Source of the DNA: Alphaproteobacteria bacterium
GTDB taxonomy: Bacteria; Pseudomonadota; Alphaproteobacteria; RF32; CAG-239
DNA: 10,485 bases
Reading direction: 5' to 3'
Assembly: GCA_017645485.1 (NCBI GenBank)
Contig: JAGCOI010000068.1
Span: 1-10,485, forward strand
Part shown: piece after piece, positions 1 to 6,757 of the stretch
Layout of the letters: every line of letters begins with the position of its first letter
Numbering within the stretch: the first letter of the stretch is position 1
The notes under the pieces: generated by a model
Database searches by the model: none
What the model saw: only the letters and a program-made list of their open reading frames with translations
Told to the model about the DNA's origin: nothing
Position numbers and translations under genes: made by a program

Positions 1-230
1 ACAAAGTCAACCGCAGACCTGATTTTGAAAAAAATAAATTTGATATTATGGAAAAAGCCCTGCGCGCTAAATTTTTACAAAATCCCAAAGCGGCCGAAAT
101 GCTCAAAGCAACATCAAACGCTCTCTTAATAAAATCTTGTAGTGTGTGCTATAAATGCGGTTTCGGCGAAGGCTCCGGTGAAAATCGCTTCGGCAAAATG
201 CTGATGAAAATCAGAGATGAAATACAATAA
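1..230 (+). CDS. NADAR-domain protein (YbiA-like), C-terminal part, cut by window edge
   Basis: The reading frame is open from base 3 to TAA at 228-230, so the gene starts left of the window; the ATG at 48 is internal. The residues resemble the C-terminal third of NADAR/YbiA-like N-glycosidases: an 'IMEKALRAKFLQNP' helix, then 'AEMLKATSNALLIKS', then 'GENRFGKMLMKIR', the usual GxNxLGxxLMxxR ending. In the family as I know it, the segment between these blocks carries a conserved D-x-x-W-G; here it reads C-Y-K-C-G, so both the Asp and the Trp positions are Cys. Family members cleave N-glycosidic bonds in riboflavin intermediates or ADP-ribosylated substrates, but this copy may be inactive or altered. 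It converges on the XRE gene, with 4 nt between the two stop codons. The family call is fairly safe; the activity is unknown. Confidence 0.6.
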   Translation, partial: KVNRRPDFEKNKFDIMEKALRAKFLQNPKAAEMLKATSNALLIKSCSVCYKCGFGEGSGENRFGKMLMKIRDEIQ

Positions 231-234
231 AAAG

Positions 235-738
235 TTATTCTTTGGATTCGTTATTATTCAAATGCACATCAGATTTTGAAACAGCAACAATCAAATCAAA
301 CAATTGCTTGGCAACCTTTCGATTGTTGATTTTATAATATGCCGAAACAAGCTCTAACGTTTCTTTTCTCTTCATCGGATCAAAATCCATATTCTGTCCG
401 TCTTCTTCAAAATATTGAACATTATTATCGTTTTCTTTACCGAGCATCATCGGGCTTTGCGTTTTAACCGAAGCATCCATTTCGGCAAAGAAAAAATCCA
501 TCGAAACACCCAAAACGCGACTGATATCCCACAAACGGCTTGCACCTACTCTGTTCAAGCCTTTCTCATATTTTTGCACTTGCTGAAAAGTTAAACCCAA
601 TCTGTCGGCCATTTGCTGTTGACTTAATTTCAAAACTTTGCGACGCCATTTAATACGATTTCCCACATGCACATCAACCGGATTCGGCTGACCGGCGGCA
701 AGCCTGCCGCGTGGGGATTTTTCTTTTTCATGTTCCAT
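235..738 (-). CDS. XRE-family helix-turn-helix transcriptional regulator
   Basis: A 167-residue protein with a Cro/CI-type helix-turn-helix at about residues 26-80. The motif 'LSQQQMADRLGLTFQQVQKYEKG' region (about 38-60) is the classic XRE recognition block, followed by 'GASRLWDISRVLGV' and 'FFF'. The C-terminal part, including 'ETLELVSAYYKI' and 'KQLFDLI', matches the pattern of the alphaproteobacterial XRE regulators found beside lnt; their targets are mostly uncharacterised. The start ATG (736-738) has AAGGA 8 nt upstream. It lies downstream of lnt on the same strand, but a 122-nt gap with a strong promoter suggests separate transcription. In related genomes metK often follows; here a NADAR gene converges instead. 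Confidence 0.85.
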   Translation of the reverse strand: MEHEKEKSPRGRLAAGQPNPVDVHVGNRIKWRRKVLKLSQQQMADRLGLTFQQVQKYEKGLNRVGASRLWDISRVLGVSMDFFFAEMDASVKTQSPMMLGKENDNNVQYFEEDGQNMDFDPMKRKETLELVSAYYKINNRKVAKQLFDLIVAVSKSDVHLNNNESKE

Positions 739-766
739 AGTTCAAGTCCTTAATTTTATTTATATC

Positions 767-796
767 TGTATACTACACATTTATCGGTATTGTCAA
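767..796 (-). promoter_or_regulatory. sigma-70-type promoter of the XRE gene
   Basis: On the minus strand a perfect -35 TTGACA (796-791) is followed after 18 nt by -10 TATACA (772-767). The start codon is about 29 nt downstream of the -10, with AAGGA in between. The -10 overlaps a small dyad TGTA-tac-TACA (767-777), which could be an operator for autoregulation; that part is inference. Confidence 0.6.
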
Positions 797-860
797 CAAG
801 CTTATGGTTTTATCAATTGTTTTTTTAAAAAAACACACCATAAAGTATATAAACCGTTGT

Positions 861-2372
861 TTATTTTTTTGACCGTTTTTTATTGAACAAAAGCCCTGCG
901 ATTATTAGAATCATCAATATTTGAAAATTTAAACCGCCGAAAAGCGCATATATTGTTTGCTTTGTTAAATTTTTCGGTAAATAAATATCTTTTATACCAA
1001 TCTCATTAAGCCCTATTTGCCCTAATATCTGCCCCTTCGGGCCGATAACCGCACTGATACCGTTATTGGCGCTTCTGATAATCGTTATACCCTCTTCAAT
1101 GGCGCGCAACCTTGCCGCAACAAGATGTTGATATGGTCCGAAACTTTGCCCGTACCACCCGTCATTACTGACCAAAACCAAAAAATTCGGCTTATTTTTT
1201 CTATTAACCGCTTCATCCGGAAATATAATTTCATAACATATCAACGCGCCGAAATCAGGCAATCCTTTTACTTTTAAGATTTTATATTTTTCACCTGTCG
1301 AAAAATCGGCAATCTGGTTGGCAATCGGTCTGAATTGTTTGGGTAAATATTTTCGAAACGGTATATATTCTCCGAAGGGCACCAAATGATTTTTATCATA
1401 AAAAGCTTGTTCAATACCGTTATTGTCCATAACCGACAGTGAATTATAAAGCGCTTGATTTATCTTATCATGTCTTAATATACCCGTTATTAAATAGCCG
1501 TTTTGCGGCACAGCTTGCGTAATAAGCCGCTGATAATAAATCGAGTTTTGCAAATCAAATGCAACAGCCGTTTCGCCCCACACAACCATTGAAACATCTT
1601 CTAAGCCCTTTTGCCTGCTCATATCAATATATGTTTTCAAATTGTTTTCGATTGTATTTTCGTCCCATTTTAAGTTTTGCGGTATAGACGGTTGCACAAG
1701 ACGAACTTTTAAGCCTGACACACCATCATCTTGCAGTCTTAACCGCCACATACCGAATATGAACACAGGCACTGAAATCAAAAACAAAACAAACACCGCA
1801 AGTTTATATTCTTTTTTCACAAAAGCATAACAGGCGCCGCTCACCATTAAAAGCAAAAAAGATAAACCGTATGTGCCGATAACGGATGCCGTTTGCAACA
1901 AAACATCACTGAAAGCAAACATACTGCCGAGCATATTCCATGGAAATCCCGTTAAAAGAAAGCTCCTGACATATTCCATTAAAACACAAACACTCGCAAA
2001 CCCTAATATTTTTTCAAAAACACGCCTGTTTTTTAAATAGTGCCAAAAAACAAACGGGGGTACAAAAAATAATCCGAAAAAAACTCCGGGTGCCAACAAA
2101 GCCACACCATAAAGCCACCCGAAAGTCTTTACATCAACCAATAAGGCGTTTGATATCCAATAAAACCCCGCACAAAAAAAGCCGAAACCGAATAAATAGC
2201 CGGCAAGTCCGGCTTTGAAATATGTTTTCAAATCATCACATATCAGCAAAGCTAAAACAAGTGCAAAAATAAATACCGGCAAAGCATAAGTCGGTGCAAA
2301 ACCCAAAGCACCGGATATACCGGCCAAAACAAGTGCTTTTTTTTGATGTTTCATACACAGCGAATAAAACAT
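861..2372 (-). CDS. lnt: apolipoprotein N-acyltransferase Lnt
   Basis: Inner-membrane enzyme that transfers an acyl chain from phospholipid to the N-terminal cysteine of apolipoproteins, the last step of lipoprotein maturation. The protein is 503 residues, typical for the family. Several hydrophobic segments fill residues 12-210, a nitrilase-like domain covers about 221-465, and a final membrane helix lies near 472-496. The catalytic triad is visible: E267 in 'VVWGETA', K327 in 'YDKNHLVPFGEY' and C379 in 'ALICYEIIFPD'. The usual W-P-E is W-G-E here. The ATG at 2372 is only 3 nt after the ybeY stop, with GGA inside the ybeY end, so translation is probably coupled. An internal Met at residue 7 lacks a ribosome binding site. 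Last gene of the miaB-phoH-ybeY-lnt operon. Confidence 0.95.
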   Translation of the reverse strand: MFYSLCMKHQKKALVLAGISGALGFAPTYALPVFIFALVLALLICDDLKTYFKAGLAGYLFGFGFFCAGFYWISNALLVDVKTFGWLYGVALLAPGVFFGLFFVPPFVFWHYLKNRRVFEKILGFASVCVLMEYVRSFLLTGFPWNMLGSMFAFSDVLLQTASVIGTYGLSFLLLMVSGACYAFVKKEYKLAVFVLFLISVPVFIFGMWRLRLQDDGVSGLKVRLVQPSIPQNLKWDENTIENNLKTYIDMSRQKGLEDVSMVVWGETAVAFDLQNSIYYQRLITQAVPQNGYLITGILRHDKINQALYNSLSVMDNNGIEQAFYDKNHLVPFGEYIPFRKYLPKQFRPIANQIADFSTGEKYKILKVKGLPDFGALICYEIIFPDEAVNRKNKPNFLVLVSNDGWYGQSFGPYQHLVAARLRAIEEGITIIRSANNGISAVIGPKGQILGQIGLNEIGIKDIYLPKNLTKQTIYALFGGLNFQILMILIIAGLLFNKKRSKK

Positions 2373-2375
2373 GAC

Positions 2376-2888
2376 TTATTCCGCATAAGGATTTTCAAAT
2401 CCGAGTTTTTGTAAAATTTCAATTTCCCTTTGCTCCATTTTTACCCTGTCCTCTTCTTCAATGTGGTCATAACCTAAAATGTGCAACAAACCGTGCACCA
2501 ACAAATGGCAAAAATGTTCTTCAAAAGAAACATTAAGATTTTCCGATTCCAAAACCATTGTTTCAAAAGCCAAAATAATATCACCGAGTTCAATCGCATC
2601 TTCTTGTTCTAAGGTTGTTTTGAAAAAATCATCATCGGCATTTGCAAAGGAAAGAACGTTTGTCGGCTTATCCATACCGCGAAATCTTAAATTAAGTTCA
2701 TGCACTTTGGCATCATTGCTTAAAGCAACGTTTACTTCAAAATCTTTCGGCTCTGATAAAAACCACACTTCTTTTTGAACAACTTCGAGCACCGCGTTTT
2801 GACAAGCTTTTGCTTTTTGCCTTAAACGTGCAATCGCTTTTGACCAGCGCTTGTCCTCAATATCAATATAAAGATTAAATTTATTCAT
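2376..2888 (-). CDS. ybeY: endoribonuclease YbeY (rRNA maturation factor)
   Basis: Zinc-dependent single-strand endoribonuclease needed for 16S rRNA 3'-end maturation and ribosome quality control. I start it at the ATG at 2888-2886, giving 170 residues, the usual family length. The open frame extends upstream to 3062, but that stretch lies inside phoH, is basic and family-unlike, so I discard it. The metal motif HxxxHxxxxxH is complete: H132, H136 and H142 in 'VHGLLHILGYDH'. Other family blocks are 'LNLRFRGMDKPTNVLSF' (about 65-81) and 'ELGDIILA' (about 100-107). The start overlaps the phoH stop by 8 bp, which implies translational coupling; the phoH-like protein is often encoded beside YbeY. 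Confidence 0.95.
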   Translation of the reverse strand: MNKFNLYIDIEDKRWSKAIARLRQKAKACQNAVLEVVQKEVWFLSEPKDFEVNVALSNDAKVHELNLRFRGMDKPTNVLSFANADDDFFKTTLEQEDAIELGDIILAFETMVLESENLNVSFEEHFCHLLVHGLLHILGYDHIEEEDRVKMEQREIEILQKLGFENPYAE

Positions 2889-3855
2889 CTTCTTTATCTT
2901 GCAACCTTTTGCTTTTTTCTTCGTATGCCTGAACAATTTTTGAAACCAATCCGTGCCGTACCACATCTGAAGATGTAAATGTAACCGACGCAATGCTTTC
3001 AACTTTTTTAAGCGTTTCCAAGGCATCACGCAACCCCGAAACAACCCCGCGCGGCAAATCAACCTGACTTAAGTCGCCGTTAACCACCATACGCGAATTT
3101 TCACCCAAACGCGTTAAAAACATTTTCATTTGCATCGGCGTTGTGTTTTGTGCTTCATCTAAAATAATAAAAGCATTCGAAAGTGTTCGTCCGCGCATAA
3201 ACGCAAGAGGCGCAATTTCTATTTCACCGATTGAAAGTTTTTTATCAACCGTTTCGGCCGGCAACATCTCATAAAGCGCATCATAAAGAGGTCTTAAATA
3301 CGGATCAACTTTTTCTTTCAAATCCCCCGGCAAAAAGCCCAGATTTTCACCGGCTTCAACTGCCGGACGCGACAATATAATTTTATCAACCGCACCTTCA
3401 AGCATCATCGACACGGCAAGTGCAACGGCCAAATATGTTTTACCCGTACCGGCAGGGCCCAAACCGAACACCAATTCGTTTTTCATCATTGCGTCAATAT
3501 ATTTGGCTTGCATTGCAGACCGCGGATAAATATAGCGTTTTTTTGTTTTTAAAACCATCTCATTTAAGCTTTGTAATTCCGAATGGCTGAAATTTCCGCC
3601 CCCGCATATCCTTAAGGCGGCTTTAACTTCTTCTTCGCCTATTTCAATATTTTTGCTTGCTTTATCATACAACAGCATAATGGCCGTTTTGGCGCATTCT
3701 ATTTCACTTGCACCGCCTTTAATCGTTATCTGATTGCCGAAACTTAAAATTTCGATACCCAAACTTTTTTCAATAAGCTTTAAGTTGGCATCAGACACGC
3801 CGACTAATTTTTGAATAAGCTGATTGTTGTATAATTCAAAACTGATTTCAGACAT
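2881..3855 (-). CDS. ybeZ: PhoH-like ATPase (YbeZ)
   Basis: Cytoplasmic PhoH-family P-loop ATPase, proposed to act with YbeY in RNA metabolism; its biochemical role is poorly settled. It has 324 residues. An N-terminal KH-like segment (about 15-50, 'LVGVSDANLKLIEKSLGI') precedes the PhoH domain. Walker A is GPAGTGKT at 133-140. Walker B is 'FIILDEAQ' at 229-236, followed by 'NTTPMQMKMFLTRLG' and 'VVNGDLSQVDLP', all characteristic of the family. The ATG overlaps the miaB stop by one base (TAATG), so the operon is translationally coupled on both sides. I name it ybeZ rather than phoH because of the ybeY neighbour; many annotations say PhoH-like. Confidence 0.93.
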   Translation of the reverse strand: MSEISFELYNNQLIQKLVGVSDANLKLIEKSLGIEILSFGNQITIKGGASEIECAKTAIMLLYDKASKNIEIGEEEVKAALRICGGGNFSHSELQSLNEMVLKTKKRYIYPRSAMQAKYIDAMMKNELVFGLGPAGTGKTYLAVALAVSMMLEGAVDKIILSRPAVEAGENLGFLPGDLKEKVDPYLRPLYDALYEMLPAETVDKKLSIGEIEIAPLAFMRGRTLSNAFIILDEAQNTTPMQMKMFLTRLGENSRMVVNGDLSQVDLPRGVVSGLRDALETLKKVESIASVTFTSSDVVRHGLVSKIVQAYEEKSKRLQDKEDE

Positions 3856-5189
3856 TATAAAACGACCTTTCCTTCCAAAGAATTTGTTGTTGAACTTAAA
3901 ATTTTAACTTTTCTGATTTGTCCTAAGACATCAATCTGGGCTTGTGCATGCACATTTTGCATATAAGGCGTGCGCCCGATAAGTTGCCCTTTGTGCCGAC
4001 CTGTTTGTTCAAATAAAACCTCAAAAACCTTACCTTCACAAGAAAGATTAAAAGCTGTTTGCATTTCAAAAAGTCTTTTTTGCAAAATATCCAAACGCTC
4101 TTTTTTTACTTTTTCCGCAACCTGATTTTCCATTGTTGCGGCCGGTGTTCCCGGACGTTTGCTGTACTTAAAAGAAAATGCTTGTATATAGCCTATTTTT
4201 TCGACAAGTGTTAATGTTTGCTCAAAATCTTCATCTGTTTCTCCCGGAAATCCGACAATAAAATCAGATGACATTTCAAGTTTCGGATTAGCTTTTTTTA
4301 ATTTTTGAACAATCTCTATGTAAGCCTCTCTTGTGTGTCTGCGATTCATCAGTTTTAATATTTTGTTTGAACCCGATTGAACCGGCAAATGCAAATAAGG
4401 CATCAAGATATCTATGTTTTTATGACACGCAATCAATTCGTCGGTCATATCCGCCGGATACGAAGTGGTGTAACGCAGTCTTTTAAGCCCGTCAATTTCA
4501 GCCATTTTATATAAAAGATATGCCAAATTGCGCTCTTTACCGTTTTCGTCTTCCCCATGGTATGAATTAACGTTTTGCCCCAAAAGATTAATTTCGAGCG
4601 TACCGGTTTCAACCAATCTTTTGGCCTCTTTTATCACATCTTCGACAGGCCTCGAATATTCAACACCGCGCGTATAAGGTACCACACAATATGTGCAAAA
4701 ATTATTACACCCTTCCTGAACCGCCAAAAAAGAACATCCGCCGCAAGCCTCATTTTGCGGCAAAAAGTCAAATTTCGATTCAACAGGAAAACTGCTGTCA
4801 ACAATGTGTTCTTTCTTTTTTTGTAAAATATCGTGTAACACTTCGGGCAATTTATGATACGTTAACGGCCCTAAAGCAAAATCAACATACGGTGCCCGTT
4901 TTAATATTTCCCCGTCTTCGGCCTGTACCACACAACCGGTCACACCGATAATCGTATCAAGTTTTTTTTCTTCACGCTCGTTTTTAATAATAAGCGCCCT
5001 GCCAAGGTCCGAAAAAAGTTTTTCGGCCGCTTTTTCTCTGATATGACACGTATTAAACAAAACAATATCCGCATCTTGTTGACAATCGGTTTTTTCGTAA
5101 CCTTCGTTTTCAAGTAATTTGGCCATTCGATGCGAATCATACACATTCATCTGGCAACCGTATGTTTTTATAAAATATTTTTTAAGCAT
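3855..5189 (-). CDS. miaB: tRNA-2-methylthio-N6-isopentenyladenosine synthase MiaB
   Basis: Radical-SAM methylthiotransferase that adds a methylthio group to i6A37 of tRNAs reading UNN codons. 444 residues, full length. The N-terminal domain has the three cluster cysteines: C12 in 'TYGCQMN', C48 in 'NTCHIREKA' and C86 in 'TGCVVQ'. The radical-SAM motif C161-x3-C165-x2-C168 lies in 'EGCNNFCTYCVVPYTRG'. A TRAM-like RNA-binding domain fills roughly the last 70 residues. 'CHIREKAAEKLFSDLG' distinguishes MiaB from RimO and MtaB. Two extra cysteines (C149, C152) precede the SAM motif; I do not know that they matter. First gene of the operon; GAGAAG stands about 8 nt before the ATG. Confidence 0.96.
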   Translation of the reverse strand: MLKKYFIKTYGCQMNVYDSHRMAKLLENEGYEKTDCQQDADIVLFNTCHIREKAAEKLFSDLGRALIIKNEREEKKLDTIIGVTGCVVQAEDGEILKRAPYVDFALGPLTYHKLPEVLHDILQKKKEHIVDSSFPVESKFDFLPQNEACGGCSFLAVQEGCNNFCTYCVVPYTRGVEYSRPVEDVIKEAKRLVETGTLEINLLGQNVNSYHGEDENGKERNLAYLLYKMAEIDGLKRLRYTTSYPADMTDELIACHKNIDILMPYLHLPVQSGSNKILKLMNRRHTREAYIEIVQKLKKANPKLEMSSDFIVGFPGETDEDFEQTLTLVEKIGYIQAFSFKYSKRPGTPAATMENQVAEKVKKERLDILQKRLFEMQTAFNLSCEGKVFEVLFEQTGRHKGQLIGRTPYMQNVHAQAQIDVLGQIRKVKILSSTTNSLEGKVVL

Positions 5190-5280
5190 TTATTTTTCTT
5201 CTCTTTTTTTGTTTTATGCTAAGTCAAAAAACAATGCTTTTCAAATGTTTTTTTCATATTGTACGACAAATAAAACGGCA

Positions 5281-5305
5281 AAACACCGCCTTAAAAGCGG
5301 GGTTT
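5281..5305 (-). terminator. terminator behind the duplicated holin-like gene
   Basis: Stem 5281-5289 pairs with 5297-5305 over nine positions with one mismatch (CCGC/GCGG core plus AAAC/GTTT), around a 7-nt loop. It begins 3 nt after the stop of the 5309-5719 gene on the minus strand and is followed there by a broken T-rich stretch, so it should separate that gene from miaB. On the plus strand the stem is followed by a cleaner T run, but no plus-strand gene feeds it. Confidence 0.55.
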
Positions 5306-5308
5306 TTG

Positions 5309-5719
5309 TTAATCCTCTGTTTTTTGAGGAATCAAGCTCACGTCTCTTGCACCGGAAATACCGAGTAATACGGTCAACAGGGCAATAAGTTGCGACCAAT
5401 CGTTGCATGTCACTTTAATATACGGCGCAAGCGCACAGTTAATAAAAAAGCCTCCGAACAAAGCCCACCCGATAACGGGTATCCACTTTCTTTTCCAGCC
5501 TTTGTCGGACACGGCTTTCGGAATATCTCCGCTCTTGTTTTTTGTTAAGTAATCCCTTGCACCGGAAATACCGAGCAAAATACCGAGCGCAGTCAACATC
5601 GGCCCCCATTCAACCAAATCCTGATTTGTGAACGGAGCCACCAACAGGTTATTGATAAAACCTATGGCCAAGGTGTATCCTATTGCGGGAATCCACCGAC
5701 GATTTGTTTTTGCGTTCAT
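5309..5719 (-). CDS. small membrane protein, tandem duplication of a holin-like (3TM-type) unit
   Basis: A 136-residue hydrophobic protein built of two related units, residues 8-56 and 78-126, exactly 70 residues apart. By my alignment 22 of 49 positions are identical. Each unit starts with 'WIP-IG' and a membrane segment, has an 'AP' turn and a conserved Trp, and ends with a second membrane segment and 'LLGISGARD'. The end resembles the 'LLGLxGLRTxEK' ending of phage and gene-transfer-agent 3TM holins; that link is from memory and is moderate. Holins make pores for endolysin release, but no endolysin or phage gene is nearby. The start ATG has no clear Shine-Dalgarno. It is bounded by its own promoter candidate and terminator, so it is a single-gene unit, perhaps a phage remnant that has been kept. 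Confidence 0.7.
   Translation of the reverse strand: MNAKTNRRWIPAIGYTLAIGFINNLLVAPFTNQDLVEWGPMLTALGILLGISGARDYLTKNKSGDIPKAVSDKGWKRKWIPVIGWALFGGFFINCALAPYIKVTCNDWSQLIALLTVLLGISGARDVSLIPQKTED
5346..5575 (-). repeat. internal direct repeat of the holin-like gene
   Basis: A 20-bp stretch at 5346-5365 recurs without change at 5556-5575, exactly 210 bp (70 codons) apart. It encodes the 'LGISGA' end of each unit. The rest of the two units has diverged more, so this is a partial trace of an in-frame gene-internal duplication. Confidence 0.85.
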
Positions 5720-5759
5720 AATAGATTGATAATAAATTAAAAATATCCGTTGATTCTCT

Positions 5760-5786
5760 TTTATACTTTTTTCTTTTTTATGTCAA
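5760..5786 (-). promoter_or_regulatory. possible promoter of the holin-like gene
   Basis: On the minus strand TTGACA (5786-5781) and TATAAA (5765-5760) are separated by 15 nt, a short but usable spacing. It points to the gene beginning at 5719 and lies back to back with the map promoter. Confidence 0.4.
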
Positions 5787-5806
5787 TAATTTAATTTTAA
5801 ATTCGT

Positions 5807-5835
5807 TTGACACTTTTTTTTAATGGTGTTAAAAA
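5807..5835 (+). promoter_or_regulatory. possible promoter of map
   Basis: TTGACA at 5807-5812 is followed after 17 nt by TAAAAA at 5830-5835. The -10 is weak and the implied leader would be very short, so another start is possible. If used, transcription begins downstream of the ATG at 5823, which supports the map start at 5856. Confidence 0.3.
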
Positions 5836-5855
5836 GCAAAAAAAGAGGTTCAAAG

Positions 5856-6650
5856 ATGTCCAGAAAAAACGGTATAAAAATATATCAAAAAGAAGATTTT
5901 GAAGGTATGCGCAAAGCCGGCAAACTTGCCGCCGAGTGTTTGGATTTTATAACGCCTTATGTTGTTGACGGTGTTACAACGGCTGAACTCGATGATTTAT
6001 GTCATCGTTTTATTGTCGAACATAATGCCATACCTGCATGTCTCGGATATCACGGTTATCCGAAAACCGTTTGTATTTCAACAAACCATGTTATATGCCA
6101 CGGCATTCCCGATAAGGAACATCATCTTGTCAACGGCGATATAACCAATATCGACGTTACCGTTATCTTAAACGGTTGGTATGGTGATACAAGCCGCATG
6201 TATTACATCGGCGAGCCTAAAATTAAAGCCAAAAGATTGTGTGAAGTAACTTATGAGTGTTTAATGCGCGGTATAGATGTTGTTAAACCGGGTGCACATT
6301 TCGGCGATATCGGTGCCGTTATTGAAGAATATGCACATCATTACGGATATTCCGTCGTTGATATGTTTTGCGGACATGGTTTAGGCAGGGTTTTTCATGA
6401 TGAACCTAATGTGATGCATTGCGGCATCAAAGGCACGGGGCCTGTTATTGAAGAAGGTATGTTTTTTACGATAGAACCGATGATCAACATCGGTAAAAAA
6501 GACGGTCTTATTTTATCAAACGGCTGGACGGCCGTTACGCGTGATAAAAGCTTGTCTGCACAATTTGAACATTCACTCGGCGTTACATCAAACGGCTGTG
6601 AAGTTTTTACTTATTCTCCGAAAGGATTGGATAAACCGCCTTATAAATAA
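5856..6650 (+). CDS. map: methionine aminopeptidase, type I
   Basis: Metal-dependent enzyme that removes the initiator methionine from new proteins. I start it at ATG 5856 (264 residues, like the E. coli enzyme) because AAAGAGG lies 7 nt upstream; the ATG at 5823 would add an 11-residue Lys/Arg-rich tail and has no ribosome binding site. The five metal ligands are all present: D100 ('NIDVT'), D111 ('YGDTSR'), H174 ('CGHGLG'), E207 ('FTIEPM') and E238 ('QFEHS'). The substrate-binding histidines H82 and H181 also fit. The ending 'YSPKGLDKPPYK' goes slightly past the usual end. It is transcribed alone, divergent from the holin-like gene, with no clear terminator before the ankyrin gene. Confidence 0.96.
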   Translation: MSRKNGIKIYQKEDFEGMRKAGKLAAECLDFITPYVVDGVTTAELDDLCHRFIVEHNAIPACLGYHGYPKTVCISTNHVICHGIPDKEHHLVNGDITNIDVTVILNGWYGDTSRMYYIGEPKIKAKRLCEVTYECLMRGIDVVKPGAHFGDIGAVIEEYAHHYGYSVVDMFCGHGLGRVFHDEPNVMHCGIKGTGPVIEEGMFFTIEPMINIGKKDGLILSNGWTAVTRDKSLSAQFEHSLGVTSNGCEVFTYSPKGLDKPPYK

Positions 6651-6712
6651 ATATCATTGCTTTAACTTATTTGGTTTTTTCTTGACTTGCTTTAATAAAG
6701 TGTTAAATTGGA

Positions 6713-6748
6713 TATAATACATTTAATATAAGTATTTGTATTAAGGAG
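6713..6748 (+). promoter_or_regulatory. -10 element and ribosome binding site of the ankyrin gene
   Basis: A perfect -10 TATAAT at 6713-6718 has no good -35 at the usual distance; the TTGACT at 6682-6687 is too far (25 nt). AAGGAG at 6743-6748 stands 3 nt before the ATG at 6752 but 9 nt before the ATG at 6758, so the second ATG is the better start. Confidence 0.5.
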
Positions 6749-6757
6749 ATTATGTTT

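Noticed and set aside
849..864. Hairpin ATAAAC/GTTTAT at the lnt stop as a terminator
   Set aside because: Six weak pairs and no immediate T run on the minus strand; the T tract comes about 20 nt later.
2889..3062. N-terminal extension of ybeY to the ATG at 3062
   Set aside because: It lies wholly inside phoH, is basic and unlike the family, and the 170-residue start gives the normal YbeY length.
5222..5263. miaB promoter from TTGACT (5227-5222) or TACAAT (5263-5258)
   Set aside because: Neither hexamer has an acceptable partner at 15-19 nt, so I could not define a promoter with confidence.
4575..5388. Plus-strand ORFs of 83-89 codons and a minus-strand 68-codon ORF in and around miaB
   Set aside because: Shadows of miaB and its upstream region in other frames, with no family resemblance and no ribosome binding sites.
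5823..5855. Start of map at ATG 5823
   Set aside because: No ribosome binding site; the ATG at 5856 has AAAGAGG at 7 nt and gives residue numbering matching the family.
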